The notes below the pieces were generated by a model that had not been told where the DNA came from, ran no database searches, and worked only from the letters and a program-made list of their open reading frames with translations. Source: Pyramidobacter sp. (lineage in GTDB: Bacteria; Synergistota; Synergistia; Synergistales; Dethiosulfovibrionaceae). Taken from it: a DNA stretch of 21,027 nt. The translations under genes were made by a program, and so were the position numbers. Shown here one piece after another: positions 7,715 through 14,378 of this stretch; position 1 is the first letter of the stretch; each line of letters starts with the position of its first letter. The stretch lies in NCBI GenBank assembly GCA_017940445.1, contig JAGAYQ010000269.1:1-21027 (forward strand), in the 5' to 3' direction.

Positions 7715-10567
7715 ATGATGAAACAGAACGAACAGAAGAAAGCCGCCCGGGCGTTTGCTGATTTCTGGAAAGATCACGGATACGAAAAGGGCGAGACACA
7801 AGCGTTCTGGCTGTCGCTGCTACGCGACGTGTTTGGCGTCGAACACCCTGAACAGCAGATCGTCTTCGAGGAAAAAGTCAAACTGGCTCATGCCAGCTTT
7901 ATCGACGCGCGCATCCCCTCAACAAACGTCATCATCGAGCAGAAAGGCAGCCACGTCGATCTTTCCAAGGGCGCGGCTCAAAGCGACAGCGCCGTCCTCA
8001 CGCCAAAGGAACAGGCGCAGCGCTACGGCAATGCCCTGCCGTACAGCCAGCGGCCCCGATGGATCGTCGTCTGCAACTTCCGTTTGTTCCTTGTCTATGA
8101 CATGGAGCACCTGGACCGCGAGCCGGAACGGATCGAGCTGAAAGACCTTCCCGAAGAATACAGCCGCCTTTCGTTCCTTACTGCTCCGACAGAGCAGACC
8201 ATCCACATCCAAAAAGAGACAAAGCTTTCGACAGACGCCGGCGAACTTGCTCACAGATTGCGCACGACGCTGGCTGAGCAGTACCTTGCCGTTCTCGGCG
8301 ACGGTTCTGGCACGTTGAAGCCGGAGATTTCCCGCGACCTCAACAAACTCTGCGTGCGTCTCGTCTTCTGCTTCTATGCCGAAGACGCCGGATTCTTCGG
8401 CAAAAAACAGTTCCGCGATTATCTTGCCAGCTTCCACGCGGAGCACGCGCGTACCGGCCTGATCGAACTGTTTAAAGTGCTCGATACCCCCGTGAGAGAC
8501 CGCGATCCGTTCATGAACGAGCACCTCGCCGCGTTTCCTTACGTCAACGGCGGCCTGTTCGAGGGCGACGTGCAGATCCCCCGGCTGAATGAAAAGATCC
8601 TTCACCTCATCCTTGTCGAGTGCTGCGACAAATTCAACTGGTCAGAGATCAGCCCCACGATCTTCGGGGCCATTTTCGAAAGCGCCCTCACGGCCTCCGA
8701 GCGAAGAAGCGGCGGGATGCACTACACCAGCATCGAGAACATCCACAAGGTGATCGATCCCTTGTTCCTCGACGCGCTGAAATCGGAATTTGAACAGATA
8801 CGCTCAGAGCCGGTCGTATCGTCAGGCTCCGCAAAAAATCGCAGACGCAATCATCTGCGCGACTTCCAGACAAAGCTGGCCTCGCTCAAGTTCCTCGATC
8901 CCGCCTGCGGCAGCGGCAACTTCCTCACCGAAAGCTACATCAGCCTCCGCAAGCTGGAAAACGATGTGCTGCGCGAACTGCACGGCGAAGGACTTGAAGA
9001 AATGCTCATTACGCCCATCCAGGTCAGCATCAGCCAGTTCTACGGCGTCGAAATTCACGACTTCGCCGTGTCCGTCGCCAAGACGGCGCTCTGGATCGCT
9101 GAAAGCCAGATGTGGAACGAGACCGAAAAGATCACGGGCACCAGCTCCAGCTTCTTCCCGCTGAAAACCAACGCCTGGATATTCGAGGGCAACGCCCTCC
9201 AGACCGACTGGCAGCGCATCGACCCGGAAAACAGCATCAACTACATCATGGGCAATCCGCCCTTCAACGGCGCGCGCACCATGTCGGGCGAGCAGAAGGC
9301 CGACGTTGAGCGCGTCTTCGGGCCCGACTGGAAAAACGCCGGCAACCTCGATTACGTCACCTGCTGGTTTAAAAAAGCCGCCGACCTGATGAAAAACAGG
9401 CCCAACGTGCGCACTGCCTTTGTGGCCACAAACTCCGTGTGCCAGGGCGACAGCGTGGCCACGCTGTGGGGACCGCTCGTCAAGGACGGCATTCATATCG
9501 ACTTTGCGCACCGCACGTTCAAATGGGGCAACGAAGCCGACGACCAGGCCCATGTGCATTGCGTCATCGTCGGCTTCAGCTGGGCGACCAATTACGGACA
9601 AAAGTACATCTATGAAAACGGCAGCCTGACCGCCGTCAGCCGTATCAACGCCTATCTTGTCGACGGCGCCGATATTTACGTCGAAAGCCGCTCCAGGCCG
9701 CTGTGCGATGTGCCGCAGATCGGCATGGGCAATCAGCCCATCGACGGCGGCAAGTATCTCTTTACCGAAGAAGAGATGAACGACTTCATCAAAAAAGAGC
9801 CCAAAGCAGCGGCGTATTTCAAGCAGTGGTACGGCTCTGTCGAGTTCATCAACCGCAGCCCGCGCTGGTGCCTGTGGCTTGGCGACGCATCGCCGGATGA
9901 TCTGGCGCACATGCCGCTGTGCATTGAGCGGATCGACGCGGTGCGAAAGTTTAGACTTCAGAGTAAAAGAGCGTCAACCTTAAAACTTGCTGACACTCCA
10001 ACGCATTTTCAAACGGAGAACATGCCGAAAGGCGATTATATCCTCATCCCTAAAGTATCATCCGAACAGCGCGCCTATGTACCGATGGGTTTTATGACGC
10101 CCGACACACTGTGCAGCGATCTCGTGTTTCTCATCCCTGGAGCGACTTTGTACCATTTCGGCGTGCTCTCTTCTTCCGTCCACATGAGCTGGATGCGTGC
10201 CGTCGCCGGACGACTGAAAAGTGATTACCGGTATTCTAAAGACCTTGTCTACAACAACTTCCCGTGGCCGCAGCCCACGCCGGAGCAAAAGATGACGATC
10301 GAGCAGACGGCACAGAAGATCCTCGACGTCCGCGCTCAGCATCCCCGCAGCAGCTATGCCGATATGTATTCGGAGAAAAAGATGAGGACCATCTTCACTG
10401 ATCTTCTTGCCGCTCACCGCGAAAACGACCGCGCTGTGGCCGCCGCCTACGGCTTTCCGGATAATCAGACCGAGGCCGAGTGCGTGGCCGAGCTGTTCAA
10501 GCTGTACGAAAAGCTGACCGCTGCATCGGGGACGTCCTCCTCCAGCGTATCATCGCATTGTTTTTAA
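7715..10567 (+). CDS. MmeI-like type IIG/IIL restriction-modification enzyme (N6-adenine methyltransferase)
   Basis: A 950-aa single-chain enzyme of MmeI-like layout. The N-terminal part has a likely PD-(D/E)xK nuclease site, D64...E75-Q-K77. Next comes a helical spacer (about 170-385), then an N6-adenine methyltransferase domain with motif I DPACGSGNF (395-403) and motif IV NPPF (514-517). A target-recognition region follows (about 620-845; residues such as YILIPKVSSEQRAYVP at 775-790 are typical), then a C-terminal helical domain ending near 936 with a Ser-rich tail. Family members methylate one strand and cut about 20 bp away with the same polypeptide. Nuclease and methylase residues are both intact here, so it may be an active self-contained defence system of unknown specificity. 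Start: AAAAAGGAG about 11 nt before ATG-ATG at 7715. No separate R, S or M genes lie nearby. Confidence 0.9.
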   Translation: MMKQNEQKKAARAFADFWKDHGYEKGETQAFWLSLLRDVFGVEHPEQQIVFEEKVKLAHASFIDARIPSTNVIIEQKGSHVDLSKGAAQSDSAVLTPKEQAQRYGNALPYSQRPRWIVVCNFRLFLVYDMEHLDREPERIELKDLPEEYSRLSFLTAPTEQTIHIQKETKLSTDAGELAHRLRTTLAEQYLAVLGDGSGTLKPEISRDLNKLCVRLVFCFYAEDAGFFGKKQFRDYLASFHAEHARTGLIELFKVLDTPVRDRDPFMNEHLAAFPYVNGGLFEGDVQIPRLNEKILHLILVECCDKFNWSEISPTIFGAIFESALTASERRSGGMHYTSIENIHKVIDPLFLDALKSEFEQIRSEPVVSSGSAKNRRRNHLRDFQTKLASLKFLDPACGSGNFLTESYISLRKLENDVLRELHGEGLEEMLITPIQVSISQFYGVEIHDFAVSVAKTALWIAESQMWNETEKITGTSSSFFPLKTNAWIFEGNALQTDWQRIDPENSINYIMGNPPFNGARTMSGEQKADVERVFGPDWKNAGNLDYVTCWFKKAADLMKNRPNVRTAFVATNSVCQGDSVATLWGPLVKDGIHIDFAHRTFKWGNEADDQAHVHCVIVGFSWATNYGQKYIYENGSLTAVSRINAYLVDGADIYVESRSRPLCDVPQIGMGNQPIDGGKYLFTEEEMNDFIKKEPKAAAYFKQWYGSVEFINRSPRWCLWLGDASPDDLAHMPLCIERIDAVRKFRLQSKRASTLKLADTPTHFQTENMPKGDYILIPKVSSEQRAYVPMGFMTPDTLCSDLVFLIPGATLYHFGVLSSSVHMSWMRAVAGRLKSDYRYSKDLVYNNFPWPQPTPEQKMTIEQTAQKILDVRAQHPRSSYADMYSEKKMRTIFTDLLAAHRENDRAVAAAYGFPDNQTEAECVAELFKLYEKLTAASGTSSSSVSSHCF

Positions 10568-10570
10568 TCA

Positions 10571-10616
10571 AGAGCGAAAAAAGGCGACCTCCCGCGAGGC
10601 CGCCTTTTTTCGCTCT
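10571..10616 (+). terminator. Intrinsic terminator after the MmeI-like gene
   Basis: A perfect 16-bp inverted repeat, AGAGCGAAAAAAGGCG (10571-10586) with its complement at 10601-10616. The inner GGCG/CGCC stem is followed by six T. The core is nearly identical to the terminator at 11257. Confidence 0.92.
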
Positions 10617-10624
10617 TCCCGCTG

Positions 10625-10633
10625 TGCTATAAT
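10625..10633 (+). promoter_or_regulatory. Extended -10 promoter of the two-gene cassette
   Basis: TGCTATAAT gives a perfect -10 box (TATAAT, 10628-10633) with the TGn extension. The -35 position falls in the T-run of the preceding terminator, so the promoter starts right where the upstream transcript ends. Confidence 0.65.
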
Positions 10634-10659
10634 GAGCGTGGAGGAAAGGGGAGTGTGAT

Positions 10660-10860
10660 ATGAAAAACTACGTTGATTTGATGTGCGTTGATTCTGAAAT
10701 CCTGACGCCAGAGGAGTATATCAAGCTCTACAATACGAACCGAGCGAACATCAAGCAGTCGGAGATCGTGCCGCCGCGCTTGGGGGATTCGCATATCAGC
10801 GGCGGGATTCGCGTGACGTATCACAGCCCGTTTTATAAGTTCGCGGATGGTGCACGATGA
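10660..10860 (+). CDS. Hypothetical 66-aa protein, first gene of a two-gene cassette
   Basis: A small soluble protein with no signal peptide or membrane segment and no family that I recognise. An N-terminal helical part (MKNYVDLMCVDSEILTPEEY) is followed by IVPPRLGDSHISGGIRVTYH, which looks strand-rich. Start: AGGAAAGGGGAG ends 6 nt before ATG at 10660. Its stop overlaps the next start codon (ATGA, 10857-10860), so the two genes are translationally coupled. The tight pairing with a membrane protein suggests a shared role, which could be toxin-antitoxin-like, defence-related or phage-derived; the sequence does not decide. Confidence 0.8.
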   Translation: MKNYVDLMCVDSEILTPEEYIKLYNTNRANIKQSEIVPPRLGDSHISGGIRVTYHSPFYKFADGAR

Positions 10861-11249
10861 GCGGCGAGTTGCAGCAAAGCCAAGAAAACGAAGTTTGGCA
10901 GCCGACGCCTGAGCAGTTTAACCGTTTTCTCGAAAATCAGACGCGCGAGTTTGATTTGCGGGAAAAAGAGCTGACGTTGCGTCAGCAGCAGGATAAACGC
11001 GGTTTTGAGTATGCGCAGAAAACGTTAGAAGCGCAGGCCGCCGACCTTCATAATGCCCGCGAGCACGAGATCTTGAAGCAGCGCAATACGTTCTACTTCA
11101 GCGGGGCCGTGGTGCTTTTCGTGCTGGTGTTCATGGCTTTCGCGCTGTTTATCGGGCAAGGCGAATTTGTCAAAGACGTGGCAAAGATGATTTTTGTCTT
11201 TGCTGCCGGAGCTGTGAGCGGCTTTCAGTACGGCAAAAACAAGAAATAG
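10857..11249 (+). CDS. Coiled-coil protein with two membrane segments, second gene of the cassette
   Basis: A 130-aa protein. Residues about 22-78 are rich in Glu, Gln, Lys and Arg with a heptad-like pattern (REFDLREKELTLRQQQDKRG), which suggests a coiled coil. Two hydrophobic segments follow, at about 80-99 (FYFSGAVVLFVLVFMAFALF) and 108-124 (VAKMIFVFAAGAVSGFQ), with a lysine-rich end. The layout suggests a small inner-membrane protein with a long cytoplasmic N-terminal stalk. Holins, toxins and small defence effectors can look like this, but no motif identifies it. It starts inside the stop codon of the upstream gene. Confidence 0.8.
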   Translation: MSGELQQSQENEVWQPTPEQFNRFLENQTREFDLREKELTLRQQQDKRGFEYAQKTLEAQAADLHNAREHEILKQRNTFYFSGAVVLFVLVFMAFALFIGQGEFVKDVAKMIFVFAAGAVSGFQYGKNKK

Positions 11250-11256
11250 TTTTTCT

Positions 11257-11286
11257 AAGGCGACCACAATGCGAGGCCGCCTTTTT
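11257..11286 (+). terminator. Intrinsic terminator closing the two-gene cassette
   Basis: AAGGCG (11257-11262) pairs with CGCCTT (11278-11283), followed by a T-run. The sequence AAGGCGACC-(5 nt)-GCGAGGCCGCCTTTTT differs from the terminator at 10581-10610 only in the few loop bases and one T. Confidence 0.8.
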
Positions 11287-11376
11287 CGTTACCAGAAGGG
11301 GGCCGCTGCGAAAAGAAATGATGTCAGCAACAGCCAATGATCCGAATAGTGACACGTTGACTTTTGATTTTCAAAA

Positions 11377-11487
11377 CCCGGATGCCCAGAAATAGGCAAA
11401 ACCGGGGGCAAAAGGGGGTTCCAATCTGTCACACCACGGTCTGTGGGCTGTTTTTCGATTGACGTGTGATTTTTCTTATGATAGTTT
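11377..11487 (+). promoter_or_regulatory. Leader region of the 11521 gene, with hairpin and candidate promoter
   Basis: The gap 11287-11520 holds an imperfect hairpin (CCCGG 11377-11381 with CCGGG 11402-11406, and GCC/GGC inside) and inverted GTGACA (11350-11355) and TGTCAC (11427-11432). It also has a possible promoter, TTGACG (11459-11464), with TAGTTT (11482-11487) 17 nt later. TATGAT at 11477-11482 is a better -10 box but is only 12 nt from that -35. The exact promoter is unresolved. Confidence 0.3.
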
Positions 11488-11520
11488 TAAAGAAATCTCA
11501 TATAAGGAGAGTGTTGTTAT

Positions 11521-12705
11521 ATGAAAAACAACGCAAAAAGTCGTTCTCGCGTTTGTGCTGTGACGGGAGCACTGCTTCTCGTCCTCACGCTGGCCGCTGC
11601 TGCGGCGGCGTCCACCTTCACGGCGCCAAAAAAACTGGCCGATTACCTGTACTACATGGAGTACTCCGACTACGCGGTCGACCTGACGACGGGCGAAGAG
11701 GTCAAGACGGGCTTTGCGTGCTCTGCCGTGCGCAACGGAAACTTCTACGGCCGCAATCTGGATCTGGACTACTCGGACGTTCCGGAGTTTGTGATCAAGG
11801 TTGCCGCAAAGGAGTCTGAGGGCCGTTTCGCCAGCATTGGTCTGGCGGCGATCCTCACGCTGAAATCCAATGGGGTCGACAAGGTTTCGGAAGCTCAGTG
11901 GCTCGCCATGCCCAACCTGACGTTTGACGGCATCAACGAAAACGGCGTGGCCATGAACTGCAACGTCGCTCCCGCCATCGACATGGATTTCGCCACGCTG
12001 CTGTCGACCAATTACGGCAAGCCGCGCATCCATGCCGTCGCCGTCGTGCGCTACGTTCTCGATCACGCTAAATCCGCTGCTCATGGCGTCGAGCTGCTGA
12101 AGAATATGGACATCTACGGCGGCTACGGCACGTGGGGGCTTCACTGGATGCTCTCCGACGCCAAGGAAACGTATATCATCGAGTGCATCGACGGCGAGCT
12201 TGTCGCCCGCAACGACACCGAAAACATCATGACGAACTTCTACGTCAACTACGCGCCCGACACGGCTTATGCCAGGCATATCGCCAAGGCGGGGCAGAAG
12301 GTAGTGGGCAAGGTCTATGAGGGCTTCCCCATCCTTACGCCTCATGCCTGCGGCGTCGAGCGTTACGCCATCCTCAGGGAGCACTACGCGGAGGGCGGAA
12401 AATCCGCCGAAGGCATGGCTCACCTGATGGAGCGCGTGAAGTACACCAAGGCGTATGAGGCCGACACGATGCCGTTCTGGTACACGGAGTACAACGAAGG
12501 CGCGCTGACGATCGCCAACACGCCTATGGATTTCAAGGCGGCCATGCAGTACGGCTTTGATACCTACAAGCTGCACGACAGGAACATTCAGCCCAACAAC
12601 TTCTGGCACACCTGGCACACGTCGGTGTATGACCTTGCGAACAAGACGCTGCGCCTGGTCATTCAGGAGGATTACTCCAAGCATTACGACTTCAAGCTTG
12701 ACTAA
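11521..12705 (+). CDS. Exported linear-amide C-N hydrolase (choloylglycine hydrolase/penicillin V acylase family)
   Basis: A 394-aa Ntn-type hydrolase with a signal peptide (about residues 1-31, Ala-rich end). The likely nucleophile is C67 in TGFACSAV, followed by the family signature GRNLDLD (77-83), then INENGVAMNCNV (138-149) and GLHWMLSDAKETYIIE (206-221). Family members cleave amide bonds of bile salts, penicillin V, acyl-homoserine lactones or related molecules. The true substrate cannot be read from sequence. Because the nucleophile must be N-terminal to act, residues up to 66 should be removed, either by signal cleavage plus propeptide processing or by autocleavage. Start: AAGGAG 11 nt before ATG. 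It has its own terminator, and another exported hydrolase follows. A gut or oral lifestyle with conjugated amides would fit. Confidence 0.88.
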   Translation: MKNNAKSRSRVCAVTGALLLVLTLAAAAAASTFTAPKKLADYLYYMEYSDYAVDLTTGEEVKTGFACSAVRNGNFYGRNLDLDYSDVPEFVIKVAAKESEGRFASIGLAAILTLKSNGVDKVSEAQWLAMPNLTFDGINENGVAMNCNVAPAIDMDFATLLSTNYGKPRIHAVAVVRYVLDHAKSAAHGVELLKNMDIYGGYGTWGLHWMLSDAKETYIIECIDGELVARNDTENIMTNFYVNYAPDTAYARHIAKAGQKVVGKVYEGFPILTPHACGVERYAILREHYAEGGKSAEGMAHLMERVKYTKAYEADTMPFWYTEYNEGALTIANTPMDFKAAMQYGFDTYKLHDRNIQPNNFWHTWHTSVYDLANKTLRLVIQEDYSKHYDFKLD

Positions 12706-12721
12706 GGAAACGCGCCCCGAG

Positions 12722-12749
12722 CCCCCTCGAAGCCTGAGGGGGTATTTTT
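12722..12749 (+). terminator. Intrinsic terminator after the C-N hydrolase gene
   Basis: CCCCCTC (12722-12728) pairs with GAGGGGG (12736-12742), followed by TATTTTT. Confidence 0.85.
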
Positions 12750-12778
12750 CTAACACTGCACAGGAAGGAATACATAAA

Positions 12779-13810
12779 ATGAAGAACGTTTTTGGATTGG
12801 CGATGGGGGCTGTTATGGCCGCCGCGCTGGCAGCCGGCGCGGCACTGGCCGCGGGGGACGCTCCCGACTATTCGCAGAGATCGAGCTGGTGCAAGTTCCC
12901 CGAAGCGATCACAAAGGACGTCGACACGTTCTACATCAACTCGACGGCCTACATCATGGGCAGCCTGAAAGAGGATTCCCCCGAATATGCCTCGCTCGAC
13001 AACGAAGAGATGCGGGAGGGCTTTGCGGAGGAATACGTCTACCACGCGACCGTCTACGAGGAAGCCACGAACGTGTTCATGCCCTACTACCGTCAGGCCG
13101 GAATGCGAGTCATGAAAAAATCGTGGCTCGAGACCGGCGACATTGACGCGGCCATCTCGAAGTTTCCCTACGGCGACATCACGGCCGCGCTGGACTATTA
13201 TTTCAAAAACTGCAACGGCGGCCGGCCGTTCATCATCGCCGGACACAGCCAGGGCTCGGGGCTGACCAGACTGGTGCTGAAAAAATACTTTAAGGAGCAT
13301 CCTGAGTATTACAGCCGCATGATCGCCGCCTACGCCATCGGCTATTCTGTCACCAAAGACGATCTCGCCGCCTTCCCGCATTTGAAGTTTGCAACAGGGG
13401 AGACCGACACGGGCGTGATCGTCAGCTGGAACACGGAGGGCAAAGAGAACGTCGAAGGCAGCGTCAAGACCGCCGTGCTGCTCCCGGGCGCGATCAGCAT
13501 CAACCCGCTGAACTGGAAGCTGGATGAGACCTACGCCCCTGCCAGTGAGAACCTGGGCTCGCTCGTCGATAATGAGAAAACCGGCGTGCCCGAGATCGGC
13601 AACATCGGCGCCGACGCGCAGATCGTCCTCTCGCGCGGCACCGTCGTGACCAGCGCACCGCCCGACCCCATGCCGGAAGAGCTGGCAAAAATCACAGCTG
13701 AGTATTTCGGACCGGGCGCACGGCACGAAAACGATTACACGTTCTATTACAGCAACATCAAGGCCAACGTCGCCAAACGGATCGCGGCGTACAAGGCAAA
13801 ACAGCAGTAA
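12779..13810 (+). CDS. Exported DUF3089-family alpha/beta-hydrolase
   Basis: A 343-aa protein with a signal peptide ending near ALAAG (residue 26). The lipase/esterase elbow GHSQG is at 155-159 (S157 nucleophile) in FIIAGHSQGSGLTRLVL. INPLNW (241-246) and a late histidine (H316 in ARHENDYTFYY) are typical of DUF3089 proteins, in which the histidine is the likely third catalytic residue. Start: the frame is open upstream to 12557, inside the previous gene, but AGGAAGG before ATG at 12779 and the signal peptide fix the real start. Its substrate is unknown; esters or acyl groups are likely. It follows another exported hydrolase but is separated from it by a terminator, so the two may be co-regulated without being one operon. 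Confidence 0.87.
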   Translation: MKNVFGLAMGAVMAAALAAGAALAAGDAPDYSQRSSWCKFPEAITKDVDTFYINSTAYIMGSLKEDSPEYASLDNEEMREGFAEEYVYHATVYEEATNVFMPYYRQAGMRVMKKSWLETGDIDAAISKFPYGDITAALDYYFKNCNGGRPFIIAGHSQGSGLTRLVLKKYFKEHPEYYSRMIAAYAIGYSVTKDDLAAFPHLKFATGETDTGVIVSWNTEGKENVEGSVKTAVLLPGAISINPLNWKLDETYAPASENLGSLVDNEKTGVPEIGNIGADAQIVLSRGTVVTSAPPDPMPEELAKITAEYFGPGARHENDYTFYYSNIKANVAKRIAAYKAKQQ

Positions 13811-13814
13811 ACGT

Positions 13815-13853
13815 TGACGGCGGGAAGGGATGTTCTTCCCGCCGTCATTTTTT
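13815..13853 (+). terminator. Intrinsic terminator after the DUF3089 gene
   Basis: A perfect 13-bp stem, arms 13815-13827 (TGACGGCGGGAAG) and 13835-13847, with a 7-nt loop and six T. Confidence 0.93.
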
Positions 13854-13924
13854 GTAATGGCTGAGGAATGTCGCCTTATCTTTGACACTAACTGCGGATT
13901 AAACGGCCCATAATGCGTTTGTAG

Positions 13925-13992
13925 GGGCGGCGACGCGCAGCTAGTCCTTTAGGGCCCCGCGCGGCCGCCCGGCTCTGCGATTTCGAGCAGAG
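13925..13992. other. GC-rich structured intergenic element
   Basis: GGGCGGC (13925-13931) and CGCGC (13934-13938) pair with GCGCG (13959-13963) and GCCGCCC (13964-13970) to give a 12-bp stem with a 2-nt bulge. A second hairpin, CTCTGC (13973-13978) with GCAGAG (13987-13992), follows. No ORF is supported. It could be part of an RNA, a REP-like element, or a recombination scar at the edge of the partition-like locus. Confidence 0.4.
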
Positions 13993-14079
13993 GGGGAACG
14001 TGCGGCACATAGGCCCGCCTTTTCTATCCGAGAATAGTGCAGCACTGTTTTTCCTAAACACGGCTCAACTGAGTTATCG

Positions 14080-14123
14080 CTGACAGTCAGTGATAATTCA
14101 CTGATAATCATGATTATCAGTGA
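14080..14123. repeat. Palindrome cluster upstream of the ParA gene
   Basis: Positions 14098-14123 form a perfect 26-bp palindrome with half-site TCACTGATAATCA. The 7-mer TCAGTGA occurs at 14087-14093 and 14117-14123, and inverted at 14098-14104. CTGACAGTCAG (14080-14090) is another short palindrome. A related AAGTGATTGTTA lies just downstream. The stretch is much more AT-rich than its surroundings. Such clusters are typical of operators, plasmid centromeres (parS/parC) or origins. Proximity to a ParA gene suggests a partition site or autoregulatory operator. Confidence 0.8.
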
Positions 14124-14153
14124 CAAAAGTGATTGTTATGTAAATGACCGTAT

Positions 14154-14182
14154 TTCTTGCTATTGCTGTTATTCGTTATACT
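14154..14182 (+). promoter_or_regulatory. Candidate promoter of a small RNA
   Basis: TTCTTG (14154-14159), a 17-nt spacer and TATACT (14177-14182). The -10 box is good and the -35 weak. Transcription from about 14189 would run about 100 nt to the terminator at 14252-14292. Confidence 0.45.
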
Positions 14183-14188
14183 GGCTCG

Positions 14189-14292
14189 TGTCCTTTTAGC
14201 TGTTAAATAGCATTGTCAGGCGCGTCAAAACGCCCGAGACGGCGTGTACATTCCCTGCTGCGATATTTTTTATTCGCGGCAGGGACTTTTTT
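14189..14292 (+). ncRNA. Candidate small RNA of about 104 nt upstream of the ParA gene
   Basis: A promoter-like sequence and a strong intrinsic terminator bound a segment with no good ORF. It can form GGCG/CGCC (14219-14222 with 14231-14234) ahead of the terminator. It might be an antisense or regulatory RNA of the partition-like locus, or simply the leader of a short peptide gene. No Rfam family is recognised. Confidence 0.4.
14252..14292 (+). terminator. Intrinsic terminator ahead of the ParA gene
   Basis: TCCCTGC plus TGCGA (14252-14263) pairs with TCGCG plus GCAGGGA (14274-14285), a 12-bp stem with one G-T wobble, followed by CTTTTTT. It stops a rightward transcript about 90 nt before the ParA start codon. 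Confidence 0.88.
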
Positions 14293-14337
14293 ATAGGAAA
14301 TCAAAAAATAACGCTTCTAAAATTTCTCAAAATGTAC

Positions 14338-14343
14338 TATAAT
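14338..14343 (+). promoter_or_regulatory. -10 box for the ParA gene
   Basis: A perfect TATAAT 35 bp before the start codon and downstream of the terminator. The -35 position (TTCTAA, 14315-14320) is poor, which may mean activator dependence or weak basal expression. Confidence 0.5.
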
Positions 14344-14378
14344 TAAGCTATCTTATGATGAGCGGACGGTGATGATGT

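Noticed and set aside
7484..7801. 105-codon minus-strand frame overlapping the start of the MmeI-like gene
   Set aside because: It overlaps the real start, ribosome binding site and promoter of the rightward gene; no ribosome binding site of its own was seen.
8822..9910. 362-codon minus-strand frame opposite the methyltransferase domain
   Set aside because: Mirror of the conserved methyltransferase coding sequence, with composition-driven repeats.
11476..12756. Long minus-strand open frame opposite the C-N hydrolase gene
   Set aside because: A shadow of a well-supported gene with signal peptide, ribosome binding site and terminator; the antisense product has no recognisable features.
12692..13888. 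Long minus-strand open frame opposite the DUF3089 gene
   Set aside because: Antisense shadow; it runs across the terminator of the real gene and has no ribosome binding site.
14087..14123. CRISPR repeat array
   Set aside because: Repeats are only 7 bp, in alternating orientation and without regular unique spacers; no cas genes are present.
13941..14126. 61-codon minus-strand frame across the palindrome cluster
   Set aside because: Its first residues are simply the translated palindrome; no ribosome binding site, and it runs into the GC-rich hairpins.
14080..14140. Replication origin with DnaA boxes
   Set aside because: No TTATNCACA boxes were found among the repeats; the motif is different, so an origin is not supported.
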